DNA from: Schistosoma haematobium
Lineage: Eukaryota; Platyhelminthes; Trematoda; Strigeidida; Schistosomatidae
Assembly (NCBI RefSeq): GCF_000699445.3
Contig: NC_067197.1
Coordinates: 24,225,809 to 24,289,808, forward strand
DNA length: 64,000 nt
Reading direction: 5' to 3'
Both the position numbers and the translations under genes were made by a program. Below are positions 1 to 11,217 of this stretch, piece by piece. The notes beneath the pieces are model-generated. The model searched no databases, had not been told where the DNA came from, and saw only the letters and a program-made list of their open reading frames with translations. Position 1 is the first letter of the stretch. Each line of letters starts with the position of its first letter.

Positions 1-181
1 GTGTTTCTTTTGATTACTCTTGTTGCTGTTAGCAAACTACATGTTTCGCATTTTTGCGAAACTGAATACACCTGATTGATTTGCTCTTCTAGTAGCATTC
101 AGATTCTTTACATTCAAAAGTTGAATCTTTATCCAGTTTTTACGAAGTAATTGTGCATGTGTTTCTTGGCTTTCATTTCAG
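1..181 (+). other. Probable intron end / 5' flank of the ABHD13-like gene
   Basis: No coding exon is seen here. A pyrimidine-rich stretch ends in a good 3' splice site (TTTCATTTCAG, AG at 180-181) directly upstream of the ABHD13 exon. An upstream 5' exon, coding or not, probably lies outside the window. The frame stays open from the splice site to the first ATG, so upstream coding sequence cannot be excluded. Confidence 0.5.
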
Positions 182-235
182 ACCTCAGGAACTCCCGTGA
201 GTGAATCGAATTCATGCTTGAATGAAGGCTTAACA

Positions 236-1474
236 ATGCGACGAGGTTTAGTTGGACGTTTGTTTCTTCTTCTTCGGCCAATTCGTTCTCAGTTCAGTTA
301 CTGGATTATAAATCCAAAGCCTTTCTGCCCATTAACAAACTGCAACAAATCATTTCGTGTTCCTGGCCTGTTTACTCTTATTGTTTTTGGGATACCAATT
401 TCGTTGTCGCTCGATTATTTAATTTTGCCCCTTTCTCTCTTAATTTCTGTTTTATTATTGTTACTTGCTTTATGGTTTTGTTTTCAGTACCTAGAACAGA
501 CAATAGTTTATGCTTGTGATGAACCACCGTCTTCGAAATTTTTATACATGAATCCATCATTTTTTGGATTTTCTACATGGGAATTGGTAAAATTATGTCC
601 TAATGGCAACACTGGGCCAACAATTATTGGTTTCCTTCTTCTTCAGCCTGATTTATGTCGCAGAAAGTCTTGTCCAGTTGTGCTTCTTTTGCATGGAAAT
701 GCAGGAAACTCTACTACCCGGCTACCAATGTGTCAAGTTTTAGAAAACCGTTTTCAATGTAATATTTTTATTATAGACTATCGAGGTTATGGTCAGAGTG
801 CCGGAAAGCCAAGTGAAGAGGGCTTATATGCAGATTGTACGTGTGCTCTTAATTATTTATACATGAGAAGTGATCTGAACAATGAAAAAATATTTGTACT
901 TGGTCGATCATTGGGAGGAGCGTTAGGTATTTATTTGGCAGTGAATCCTATATCAAGTGACAAAATATGTGGTGTTATTATTGAAAATACGTTTACATCT
1001 ATCACTGATGCTGCAAGTCATATCCTCAATATACCCTGTAAATTGCCCACTTGGTTGTTCTCAAATCAATATACCTCCTTGGCTAGACTTCAAAGTTGTA
1101 GCAAATCTAGAAAGAAATCCTCAGCTTTCCCACCTCTTTTGCTTATCTCAGGTGAGTTGGATAATATTATTCCACCAAAAATGATGTGGAAGCTTGCTGA
1201 AGCTTATGAAAATATAGTGACAAAACAGCATATTCGAAATGAGTGTAGTTCGAGCGTAATGTACGACGACTCCCCAAACCCTAACTCGCTTTCCCAAAAC
1301 CCAGTTACCTTCATTAATTCTGGAAGAGATGGTCTTGTGAGTTTTCCGGATGGTCATCATAATGATACTTGGCTTTGTAACAAGTGGTCAGACGTTATTT
1401 TACGTTTTATCGAGCAATCCAGCGTACATATCAGAAGTACTGTCAACGAAATTGATCTCAATGTATCTGTTTGA
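236..1474 (+). CDS. ABHD13: ABHD13-like membrane-anchored alpha/beta hydrolase (main coding exon)
   Basis: Encodes 412 residues from the ATG at 236 to TGA at 1472-1474. A long hydrophobic N-terminal stretch (residues about 44-85) fits a single-pass or re-entrant membrane anchor, followed by an alpha/beta hydrolase fold. Visible motifs are the oxyanion loop HGNAGN (153-158), DYRGYG, the nucleophile elbow GRSLGG (Ser225), the acid in SGELDNIIPP (Asp309) and the histidine block FPDGHHNDTW (His375), which together match vertebrate ABHD13 closely. Family members are putative serine hydrolases of unknown substrate. The protein is about 75 residues longer than human ABHD13 (337 aa), partly from a low-complexity insert between the catalytic Asp and His (residues about 337-370). 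The start is uncertain: the frame is open back to a splice acceptor at 181, so the N-terminus may extend into an upstream exon. It is convergent with LSM3. No AATAAA was found close downstream. Confidence 0.9.
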   Translation: MRRGLVGRLFLLLRPIRSQFSYWIINPKPFCPLTNCNKSFRVPGLFTLIVFGIPISLSLDYLILPLSLLISVLLLLLALWFCFQYLEQTIVYACDEPPSSKFLYMNPSFFGFSTWELVKLCPNGNTGPTIIGFLLLQPDLCRRKSCPVVLLLHGNAGNSTTRLPMCQVLENRFQCNIFIIDYRGYGQSAGKPSEEGLYADCTCALNYLYMRSDLNNEKIFVLGRSLGGALGIYLAVNPISSDKICGVIIENTFTSITDAASHILNIPCKLPTWLFSNQYTSLARLQSCSKSRKKSSAFPPLLLISGELDNIIPPKMMWKLAEAYENIVTKQHIRNECSSSVMYDDSPNPNSLSQNPVTFINSGRDGLVSFPDGHHNDTWLCNKWSDVILRFIEQSSVHIRSTVNEIDLNVSV

Positions 1475-3334
1475 TCACTTTGTCCTTTATTTTTTTCTCG
1501 AAAATTTTTATACATTGTGCATTAATTATTTTGAATAGTTTTTATAGCTTGATTTCGTGGGAACGTTTATAGTTCAACTATCCTTTCTCTAGATTATGAA
1601 GCATAAATATCAGATTGAATAACGTTTTCACTTTCCACTCTTTTAGACCCGAGTGTGTTACGGTCCCAGTTAGTGTTTACATGCTTAACTAATTTCAGTA
1701 CTGTTAATTGTTGACATACGAATTCTGTAAAACGTTTCTCTTCTATCCCGTGCTTAGTATCACGGTGTACTCTTCCAATTTCAGTGTATGTATTACTTAA
1801 GATACTTCTACTCATTTCATGTTGTAAGTTTGAAGTAAATCATGTTTGCGTGGGATTTTTATGTTTCCAGAGCTATAAATGAACACTCACCTTGAGAGTA
1901 ACTCTTAATTTTGGCCTATGCTGGAAAATGGGAATCGTTGTTACAAATAATTTAGGCGATATTCATTGGTGTCGGTTATGATTAATTGATTTTCACCATT
2001 GGTAAACTGCTATCTAAGTGGTGTTCGCTATCTACCATGAGGAACCTCAGGTGATTGTACATAAACTACACAGCCACAAATATCAGTACGGTTATAAAAA
2101 TGGTTCATCTCGCTTCTATTGGCAGACTGATAAAACAATCATTGGACCTTAATTTATACTGGTCCTCATTATCAGTAACTTTAAATCATTAATTGTAGAA
2201 CAACTGTCAAGCTAGATGTAATAGTCGAGTAAAGTTCGCCAGGGAGATGCCTCTCGACAAACAATCTATCGGTTAGTTTGGTTAGTGTTTGGGAGGTGAT
2301 TATTAATTTGCTACATCCATGTTTTGATTGCAGTATGCAGAAAGTGTGATACTTACTCATATTGAATTTTTTAAGCTATGAACGATCACTGCGATCTTTA
2401 CTGATGTACTTCTCCGAAGCGTGGCGTTGACATTGCTCTTGAAATTTCTATTGTTTGGTATTTCGCGAGTTTTTTTTTAATGAAGTGATGTTTGGTCAAC
2501 TTGCCTACGTTCAAATTTTCGATGAAGTATATACTTTTCAGAAGCACGTAGGATAAATATATTTTCACTGAAACTATATTATCCTTAAAAATATTTCTTA
2601 GCTAGTGGCCTGACGAATCAAATTTCTGACACTTCGAACCTGAAGTACCCAATGTTATAGTAAAATATTATTGCTATTTTACTCAAACCAGTCATTGGTA
2701 GGACTACAATATACAGAACTTGATCCAATAACTCCAATTATTATCCAGAAATTTGGAATAGTATTGATTACCATTCTTAAATTCACCTCAGAAACAGTCT
2801 ATTTTGAGTTCTAGGGAGGAACGGTTTTGGGATGCACGAATTCGGCATATATGTCAGATGCACACCAGCACCTGCTTGAATTTATAACTAAATAACAATG
2901 TATGCTAAAGCATAGAAAAGTTTCACTGGATTCTTATTGGAGTACCACACTTCGATATTGAAACTTTGAGAATCAGTATATACATTGCTAGTTTACTTAT
3001 TAAATAATCGGCATATTATATCCTTGTGTTCTCATTTTTATCGAGTTCTTCGTTGAAAATTGCTGAAAATATCTTATTATTCTCTGGTCGATACTTCCTA
3101 GTAAAAAAATCCACTGCCGTTTCGAAAATGAGTAGTTCAATGCTTGTATTTTAATTTGCAGAGGATTGCAAGATCGGGATGGGTTATTAAAGAACTATTA
3201 GTGTGCCAAACATGTTACAGTACCGCTGAAACGTTATAGGACTATTTACTGAGTGAAATATTCATACTGTTGTTAAATTACATGTTTTATTGATGGATAT
3301 GGATTACGATGCATGAAAATTGACTGTACAAGAG
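1475..3334. other. Intergenic space between the convergent ABHD13 and LSM3 genes
   Basis: No recognisable gene. A 73-residue open frame on the minus strand (1594-1815) matches nothing I know and lacks a convincing splice acceptor. An AATAAA on the minus strand at about 3286-3291 lies 44 nt past the LSM3 stop and is a plausible polyadenylation signal for that gene. Confidence 0.6.
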
Positions 3335-6300
3335 TTAGTCCTTTTGTGGAGGCGAAACTAGGATAACACCATCTCCGCGAATAAACAGCATGGGTATTGT
3401 GCGTTTTGTAGTCTATAATGAAGGGTATTTTGTTAGAGGTCAAGATAGATTACCTTGTAAACTTCTTCATATGTTTCCTCATCTATCTCCAATGTTGTTA
3501 CAGTTTCTTCAACATTCCCCAGAATCATGTTCAAATGTGAGTCGAAAGCCTGTTTAAGTTAAAACACATTAAACTGTTTATATCTGGGGGACTGTTTTAT
3601 TATACTATACTTGTGTAATGGCTTATGACTCGTATTATAACTGACTTATGAAATACTGAACCTATCATTATTACCACTTGACGCTATCTCTAATGGAATC
3701 TACGCTTAAAAGATCACGTGCAAAAACAAAAATGTCACTTATATAATAAAGAAGGATAACCAAATTTATATACCGTGCATTGACTATGAATGCAGTTGTT
3801 TCCGGATTTACCAGTGTCAGGTCACTTCATAGAAGACAGTATTGTCATCGAAACCTGAAGAGCGATATATGTAAACTAAATACAGATCAACTACACATGT
3901 TGCTTGGTCTAGCAATAATAATAGACAAGCTAAGTGTAACTACCTGTCAATTATCTCTGTTTACAATTAACTGATAATCGCCAAAGGTGAAAAAAATAAA
4001 GGGTCGTTACCCAGCCATAATAAATGAAGCATAGTAGTTATTTTGTTAAAACTTTTATGATGGCAGGCTGAGGAAACAAATTCTTTCGGTTGGCTTTTAT
4101 AACCCTTCATGGAGATTCTGTACACCTTTATCAATAACCACATTTTGTGTAGAAACATGCACTAGCATTGTCTGTGATGACAAACATTGTCTCAAATCTA
4201 ACAGTAAGTAGAGATTGATAATAAAGTCATTACAAATTTGTGGAAAGCTTTCTTAGTATTTAACGCACTCCATTTTTGAACATTAAGTTGCAAATTTGGA
4301 ACCGGCCTTCAGTATAAGTACCATCAATAGTCATACTATGAACAATGGCTTGATTCTGAGTACATGAATCTAAATGTAGGCGCACATAATTAATAACGAA
4401 CAGAAGATATTATATTTCTCGGAAGACCATTTGATAAATCTTTAGAATCATAAAGAAACACTTCCTTAGGTAGATAATACCAAGCATTATATTGTACTTA
4501 TGTCTAGCAGATGGTACATTTGGCATATAAATTTAGGGTCAGTAGGGCTGAGAAATGTGTATTCAAACAGCATACCAGTACTCCTAGACTTGACGAAATA
4601 GGGTATCGAAAAAACAAAATAGTGCACTTTTGATGATGATGCTTATACAGATGAGTAACAAAACAATTTGAACACCAGACACCGTGTAAAATACATGAGG
4701 TTTTCACACTGGTTATATATCACTGAAGTTTCAGAACCAATTATTTTCACATGCCAATCCATACATTATTTAATTTGATGGCTAAGATTGTAGGTGACGT
4801 AGGATATTTATTGACCTAGGATCATCGGAGCAAAGCTCACGAGTAAATTGGAGTCGCGAAAAGACTATAGTGTGTGTATGAATATGAATGAAATGCGGAA
4901 AGAGACGAAGCAAATTAATATATTTTATAAATCATAGTTTAAGAGAAATATATAGAAGGAATATTTGCCTTGAAATATAAGTGCATCCTAATTGGTGACC
5001 GACAATTTATTTACCTATTCAAACATGCAAAACATGTATGCGCCTCATCTCATCATTCGATTTGTGTGTAGGATGGAATAGCGCCTGAGCGTCCAAACCG
5101 AACCAAGTGGTTTTATTAGGGGTCACTTCCTGAGCCTTTGACCTAGAGGTCTAATCAACAAGGTGGTGGAGCAACGTCAGAAGACGCAGTCTTATAGTAG
5201 CTAGTGGTCAACAGTAGGCGCGTACGCCTTTTGTTCACTTAGGATACTATAGCCCATGTGCACCACTGATTTGGGACCAGGATTTTCCGACTCCCCCAGG
5301 TGTACCCTCTGCCTCCATCGACCCGGTCAAAGCACCGGACATTTGCTTTCCGTTCTCTCAACTTCGTAAACAGTGAGTAGGACTTTCCCGACAATGGCTA
5401 TATACGTATGACCATGTGAGAGCGAACTCGACCATTAACCATACCAGGGCATTTGGGGGTCGACTGGATTAGAGTATAGTGCCTTGACCACTAAAATCGT
5501 AACTTTAAGCTTATTTGAATAAGGAAGGTCACCAATTAGTAAACTGCATAGTTTTGAAATACCATCGTGTGATTATTAACTACAGATAGTGCGTAACATA
5601 CGTCGATTTAAATTTTGGCAAAAAAGCAATGATACATGAAGCATAGGACTGCCGAAGGATGAAAAGCCCAATTCTATGTTTACAAGACTTACGTGTATAC
5701 AAAATAAATCTACAGAATAAACTGACTTGCGAAACCTAACGTGAGAAGCCATGACGGAGCAGAAACAAAGAACAAGACATATATTAAAGTAGAATGTTCA
5801 CTAGTAAGGTTCAAATTAGTCGACCTTGTCAAGCACATTACGAACCGGGAAATGGACTAAGTGGGACCAGTATTATGGCTACTTAAAGATGGGTGTTAGT
5901 TACCGCCTGGGAAATATAGTACATTATTACAATGAAAGTAGATTGTTTAAAAGACCTTTGTGTACTGTATGGAATGTTTAAACAGGGATTATAAGACAAC
6001 TTATGTCAGAAAACACGATTTGTATTATAGCGGCATAATATTTTTAGAACAAAATATCTGTTTCTAAAATAGACTTCCTCCAGAGAACGAAGACTTTTTA
6101 GGCCCAAAACATGAGTTTGTAGAATATAATCTAGAGACACAAATCACCAATATGTTTACACAAACTTGACATCGTAATGAAAATAATACTGAGTATATTT
6201 AGAATCAAAATACTGAGTTACACAACATAATTTTAACGAGAGACAACAGAGCTGTTTCTAGTTTCTCTGGAAACTAGAAAGTGCATGTGACATCTTGATC

Positions 6301-6743
6301 TAGAAGAAAGTTTAGATCGCGGATGTTATAGTTTTGTCATGACAGATATCACGCTGTGGTTTTTACACTAAGTCTAGTCACTGAATCAACAGGAGTTAAG
6401 TCTGTAATCCTCTAATCTAAGGGTTAAAAACTTGTAATTAACGTCTAAGTGTTCATACTCTCACAAGAGACCAAAATAAGGCAACAAGCTAAAGAAAGAT
6501 ATAGAGATACTCATTGATTGTAACATCTATCAAAGGGGTGTGTAATCAAACATTAACATACGTGTAAGACACCTCGCAATTCACGGTTACGTTTCATTTT
6601 AACGTATATTTTTTCATCCAAGCTTAGTCTAATAAGGTCCAATGGCTCTTCCACAAGCACGGGTTGTTCCACCTACTCAAAATTGTATGAAGACTTAAAA
6701 AAAGAAGCACCTCTTCATCTTCCCGATTGTTACTGCCTTCCAT
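3335..6743 (-). CDS. LSM3: LSM3, U6 snRNA-associated Sm-like protein (4 exons)
   Basis: Reconstructed as complement(join(3335..3412, 3454..3549, 6562..6672, 6711..6743)): 318 nt, 105 residues, all junctions GT-AG and in frame (human LSM3 has 102). LSm3 is a subunit of the LSm2-8 ring that binds the U6 snRNA 3' end in the nucleus and of the LSm1-7 ring in cytoplasmic mRNA decapping. The Sm fold is clear: [11 protein letters not shown] helix, Sm1 with [19 protein letters not shown], the family-specific [21 protein letters not shown] stretch, and Sm2 with [15 protein letters not shown]. Exon 1 encodes only 11 acidic residues and is followed by a 38-bp intron (6673-6710). Intron 2 is 3.0 kb and intron 3 is 41 bp (3413-3453). 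AATAAA at about 3286-3291 follows the stop. The start codon at 6743 gives a normal-length N-terminus. Identity is near certain; only the tiny first intron needs transcript support. Confidence 0.93.
3550..6561 (-). other. LSM3 intron 2 (3.0 kb)
   Basis: Large intron between LSM3 exons 2 and 3, with donor GTATGT just below 6562 and acceptor CAG at 3550-3552. It carries a dispersed repeat at 4995-5500. The small open frames elsewhere in it show no recognisable coding content. Confidence 0.8.
4995..5500 (+). repeat. Dispersed repeat X, longest copy
   Basis: About 500 bp of moderately GC-rich sequence that recurs in pieces at 34805-34990, 42190-42400, 43190-43370 and, reversed, at about 45020-45430. 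Shared landmarks include CTTTGACCTA, CCCATGTGCACCA, CACCGGACATT-like and CCAGGGCATTTGGGGG strings in the same order. No coding potential was recognised. Its left edge resembles the reverse complement of the RTE-like 3' tail seen at 43.1 kb, so it may be part of, or parasitic on, that family. Confidence 0.6.
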
Positions 6744-7214
6744 GTCCTTGAATTGACTAATGCGCTTATTAAATATTATATGTCTTGAATATGTTTAGCA
6801 GATCTTAAACTATCTCATAGTTAAGTATATTAAATAAAAATGGCTTACAACATACTTCCCTGTCTATTAGTAACCGAACCACGCGCGCTATTTAAAAATG
6901 ACAGTGGTATTTTTTCTCGCTGAGTAAATTTCATTGTTTTGATCATTTATTACGTATCAAGACTACTGTTTTCACTTTAATTGGATTCATTTCAGTTAAA
7001 GTATTCGAGTAGAGTACCGTTTTTACCGTTCTCCAAATTAGTTTTGTCGTTGGTACTCTTGACTACCTCATTTTCAATTGTATCTGTTAGTACTTTTGAT
7101 CCTAACAATCTACAGTTCTTCGCTTTTTGGTCATTGATTATTTTTTGTTTCTGAGTATCATCGCATCTCATCCCTTTTTGAAAAGGACTACTTTTAAATG
7201 ACCGGACAGTGTAA
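6744..7214. other. LSM3 upstream region
   Basis: AT-rich sequence 5' of LSM3 on its strand. It presumably holds the LSM3 promoter, but no TATA box or other specific element could be defended. Confidence 0.35.
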
Positions 7215-7738
7215 AAATGCAGTTGCCATCGTCCGGGTTGTCGTTATCCCGTTGAAAGCACGCCTAGAAGCAAGGCGCCATCGGTTTCAAGCGGTGAACA
7301 TAACCTGAACTCTCATGTCGTCGACAACCCTTCAGAATCCAACACAAGGTTTGGCGCAACTGTTGTTGATTCTCCCAGCACCGTTGACGAGTGGGTACAG
7401 ATTGTAAGGAAGAAAAAAAGTAGCGATATAAAAGGTAATCCTACCCCCGCGAAAGTAGTCGTAAAATCGAAAGCTGATCATAACGGCAGATCAGCTATTT
7501 TTCATAGAATCAAGGATAGCGAGAGCTCTGAACCTAAAGCTCGTTTTAGGCATGATATTGTGCTGATTAAGCAGCTACTTAATCAACCCATGCCTCAAAA
7601 TATGACCGGGGTCACCTTGCTAAAGGTGTACAGACTAGGGATTCTGGCGGACTTGAAACCAAATCATTCCAGACTGCTTAAAGAAGTATTCAGCTCTTCG
7701 AAGGAACGTGATCTAATTTTACGGAATGGACACAAATT
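7215..7738 (+). pseudogene. CR1-like retrotransposon ORF1 fragment, N-terminal side
   Basis: An open frame of about 170 codons runs from after a TAA near 7215 up to the LTR inserted at 7739. It contains a basic, Ser/Thr-rich stretch, then the block VTLLKVYRLGIL and SSKERDLILRNGHK. This resembles the RNA-binding/esterase-adjacent ORF1 region of CR1/jockey-type non-LTR retrotransposons, where a 'RLGK…RPLLV…SSxERDxVLxNAxKL' pattern is usual. The frame then runs artificially into the LTR to a stop at 7835. The copy is degenerate and surely inactive. Confidence 0.6.
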
Positions 7739-8152
7739 TGTAGTGGCATTAGACCATAACCACACAATCTTCAAAATTGAACACAAGACTACTCGGAAAA
7801 TAGATATTCAATACTTAACGCGGAGACATACCTAACGATGAAAAAGGAGGGAACAATGGATTGAATGTACTGGAGTTGGTCGAATGGCATGGCTCGGCCA
7901 TGCAGGCGTGGTCCTTCTGAATGCTACCTTATATCTTTTATCCATATTAAATATATTGTTCCTTCTCCAGCCTGACCTTGTTCTTCATCATGTATTGGTA
8001 GTTGTTACGATACAGTGAGTTGGTGTAGTCGATGGTGTGACTTCCACGTAAGATCTTGTAGATCAGGCAGTTATATCATGACAAATCTACAATTTTAGGA
8101 TTAGGTCTATTATTAGAGCAGTACTAATATCATAGTAGACCATAATTCTACA
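7739..8152 (+). repeat. Solo LTR (family of the 12-28 kb array), plus orientation
   Basis: A 414-bp element beginning TGTAGTGGCATT and ending TTCTACA, alignable along its length with the 417-bp LTRs at 11.8-28 kb but visibly diverged. It is flanked by near-matching AAATT / AAATA, a possible degraded 5-bp target duplication. No interior follows it, so it is a solo LTR left after recombination. It interrupts the ORF1 frame of a CR1-like element. Confidence 0.85.
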
Positions 8153-9140
8153 AAATAAAGGGTTCAGGAGTCTTTATACGAAAGGACTTACCGTTGGCAG
8201 ACCGTGTAAAAAGACAGGAGGTCGAAAAAGAACTGCAACTTAGGTTAGACGCTGGTGAAAAGGACCTAAAAATTGTAAATTTTCGGGTTGTAAGACCTTT
8301 CTCGTCTCCTATCATCAGTCTTGCTATATGCTGACGATGTCAAGATATGGAGAACGATACGATGTAAGGGTGATGGCTTGGAACTCCAAAATGACCTGAA
8401 GAAATGACCTGAATGGTCTCAAACCTGGCAGTTGCCGACTAATACTTCCAAGTGTGTTGTGATGCATATCGGTCATCAAGGTACAGATACAAACACGATG
8501 AATAACACTGAGCCACCTGTCGTTCAGACACATAATGACTTAGGAGTCATCGTTAGCCAAGACTTAAAGACTACTGCACACTGCCGTGCAATAGCCTCCA
8601 AAGGTTTTAGAACCTTATAGTCAATACGTAGGGTCTTTGGTCATGTCGACGCTAAAACGTTTCCGACTTTGTATACAGTGTTCGTACGTCCTAACTTGAG
8701 TACTACATACAAGCGGCCAGCCCCTGCTTAAAAAAAGACAGTGAGCTTCTGGAAAAGGTTCAGAGAACGGCAACTAAGCTGATTCCCGGAATAGCGAAGC
8801 TTCCGTATGAAGCTCGACTAGCCAAGCTGAACCTTCTCCCGTTGTCATATCGCAGAACAAGAGGCGACTTGATTACAGTTTTCAAATTGCTTAGTGCCAA
8901 ATTCGCACCTGATATGCCCTCATTTTTCTTGTCTTACAAAACAGAGAATTTACGAGGATATTCCAAAAGTTCACAGACCCAGAACAAATTACTTGTCAGC
9001 TGACTATCGACTTTCCCATCGAATCATCAACGAATGGAATTCATTACCTCAGCACGTGGTTGAGGCTCCATCCGTCAACTGTTTCAAAAGAAAGCTGGAT
9101 CAACTGAGAGACCACCATTACCAGGACTAACACAGGTCAT
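8153..9140 (+). pseudogene. CR1-like ORF1 tail joined to reverse-transcriptase C-terminal half
   Basis: Right of the solo LTR the ORF1-like frame resumes (GVFIRKDLPLADRVKR, then GEKDLKIVNF, about 8170-8290). It passes within about 30 bp into the reverse-transcriptase palm motif LLYADDVKIW (about 8327), then the thumb and C-terminal region ending in RIINEWNSLPQHVVEA and FKRKLDQL (9020-9110), typical of CR1/jockey elements. The endonuclease and the first half of the RT are missing. Several stops and frameshifts break the frame. Confidence 0.75.
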
Positions 9141-9467
9141 TAAGCCTCCTGTCCTTCCCAAACTGAAGCTGAAACTGAAACATTACACAACATAGTTCGA
9201 GGCATTTAAACAAGAATACCACAATTGTCTCAAGCTGTTCAAATGGTTGTGGACGGAATAGAAGAAGCTTTAGCTTATTAGGCTGCCGATTCTAAGAGCA
9301 GGGGATCACCAAAACCTCTAGGCAGGAACCTAGGTATAGTAACAATAAAAGAAGAAAAAGAAATTGGCAAATCATAGTATGATACTATCCTTAATCCTTA
9401 AGAATAGATCAAGTTGCCTCTTAAAGAACTCCTGGGAAGTCGCTTGAACTATCTCATCCCTAGCGAA

Positions 9468-9881
9468 TTACAGCATTTGACAACTCTTAAGGAGTGAAAG
9501 TTGTCTACAGTCCGTTCTGCTATGTTGTGTCTTCGATTTCTGGGTGTTACCACTTAGGTTAGTTTTGGAAATAAACTTAAGTAGGTGTTTAATAGAATGC
9601 CCAGAAGTGTTAAGGATACTGTAAGCCATTAGAAGGTCACCTCTAAGACGCCTATACTCCAATGGGTAAAGGTTAAGTGATTGGAGGTGCTCTTCATAAG
9701 GTTTAAATTTGAGTCCTCGAACTGATTTCGTGGTTCGCCGTTGGATATGCAACAGAGTGCCCTTATCCTTTTGTATTGAGGGGGGGAATACTATGTTTCC
9801 GTACTCTAAATGGAGACGGATAAAACTGTCGAAGAATATACGGAAAGTTCTTCCGTCAATCTGGCCAAAAATGCGCTTCAA
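9468..9881 (-). pseudogene. CR1-like reverse-transcriptase C-terminal fragment, minus strand
   Basis: A 137-codon open frame with the CR1/jockey C-terminal pattern: RLHLEYGNIVF, HIQRRTTKSVRGL, LNLYPLEYRRLRGDLLMAYSIL. It covers the part just after the catalytic palm. It is distinct from the plus-strand copy at 8.2-9.1 kb, being in opposite orientation with different residues, so a separate insertion is implied. No active site is present. Confidence 0.75.
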
Positions 9882-9959
9882 TGTTACCAGTGCAAGGCAT
9901 TTTTGTCACAGTGTAAGACTTCAAATCATAGGGTACTAGCACTTCAACTTGGGGTACTT

Positions 9960-10640
9960 CTAGAGAGGAGTTTCCTAAATTTTGACTGTAGTCTTCAACA
10001 CTAACATCCGAAAAGTGACTAGGATTCGATTGATTCGGAAAATATTCATCACATTCATTAGGGATATCACTAAAGATAAATCGATTGTGAGGACAAATAA
10101 CGTTTGATATGATATCAGGATTTGATTACTTTGAAATATTTTCCCCAAGTCTATTAAGAATGTCGTTAAAGGATAATGTATCATTAGAAAAATCAACATC
10201 TATCAAAACTTCAGATTTTCGATCATGATTTGACTCATTCAACGCATTTTCCTCAGATTAATAAGACGTTTCATTGAAATATGTGAATCGTAAGGAAAAA
10301 CTATATCTGGTACATTAACATGAAAAATCGGAAAAGAAGTTGGTTGACTAGGAACTTTTGTCCTACAATGATTATAAGTGTTATTTAATTCTGGACTGCT
10401 ATGTGACTCTATGCTGCATTTCGAAATCGTGCATAAAAATAAATGATCATTACAAATCCGCAATTTAATAGGAACAGAATTTCGCTTGCAGCAAAATGAA
10501 TAGTAATATTATAAACTGCCTGTATGTGTCCAGTCGTAATACATTTTAAGCATTTAGAATTTCGAAACGTACATGAATTACGTGGGCGAAACTTGCCACA
10601 GAACAAGCACTTACCAAATTTATGCTCATAATAATAATAT
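9960..10640 (-). pseudogene. Gypsy-like gag zinc-knuckle / pol-start fragment, minus strand
   Basis: Read from 10640 downward, the frame gives HKFGKCLFCGKF, then CTFRNSKCLKC and TTGHIQAV, a tandem Cys/His knuckle layout as in nucleocapsid regions of schistosome Gypsy-type LTR retrotransposons. One His/Cys ligand has decayed. Below about 10440 only broken frames continue (for example NVICPHNRFIFSDIPNECDE). A short (TAA)n tract abuts it at about 10628-10663. It is a non-functional remnant, possibly the downstream half of the gag at 28.5-29.4 kb. Confidence 0.55.
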
Positions 10641-11217
10641 TAGTAATAATAATGATAATAATGTACACCCAAGAGAGTCTGTAACATGAGTCATTCCAGT
10701 TTACAGGCAAGATCAAACTGTTACAGAAGATACAGTCTTCACTCTGGTGGGTTACTCAGTTATGGGGAATAACGTTTCCCACATATGAATGTAAATAATA
10801 TCAGAAAGGTCCGTATTGTCAATATGACAGTTGACGCGCTTTGTTGAGTTTACGTCGCGTCGCGCAACTGATAATCAGGAGTAAACCCATGTAAATTTGA
10901 GAGCTTCTGTAAACCTCGTATATTTTTGGAACATCCGACGCACTAACGATGGTGCAGGACAAAGTCACCAATTACATAAGCGTTTTCGTTGGCATATCGC
11001 GAGGGGGCTGAAAATGTGGGCGCGAAAGAGCGAGGACGAGAAGCAAACCAGACAATTTTCATGCATATTGAAATAAGGTCACTTGTGGCGAAATAATGAA
11101 GATCTGACTACCTAATCTATTGATAAGGTACACTTTAAGCAGGATCATTCTAGCAGGTTAATGGAAACAAACTTAAATAAAGAATGAATGGACAAATAAG
11201 TGTATAAATGGAGGTGG
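10641..11217. other. Non-coding spacer with simple TAA repeat
   Basis: Starts in a TAA/TAG-rich microsatellite (10628-10663), then unique-looking sequence with a locally GC-rich patch (about 10840-11040). No gene or familiar repeat was recognised. Confidence 0.4.

Noticed and set aside
1885..1935. A 30-bp symmetric micro-exon on the minus strand (micro-exon gene)
   Set aside because: The block between a CCAG and a GTGAGT is open, but no compatible partner exon in phase was found on either side.
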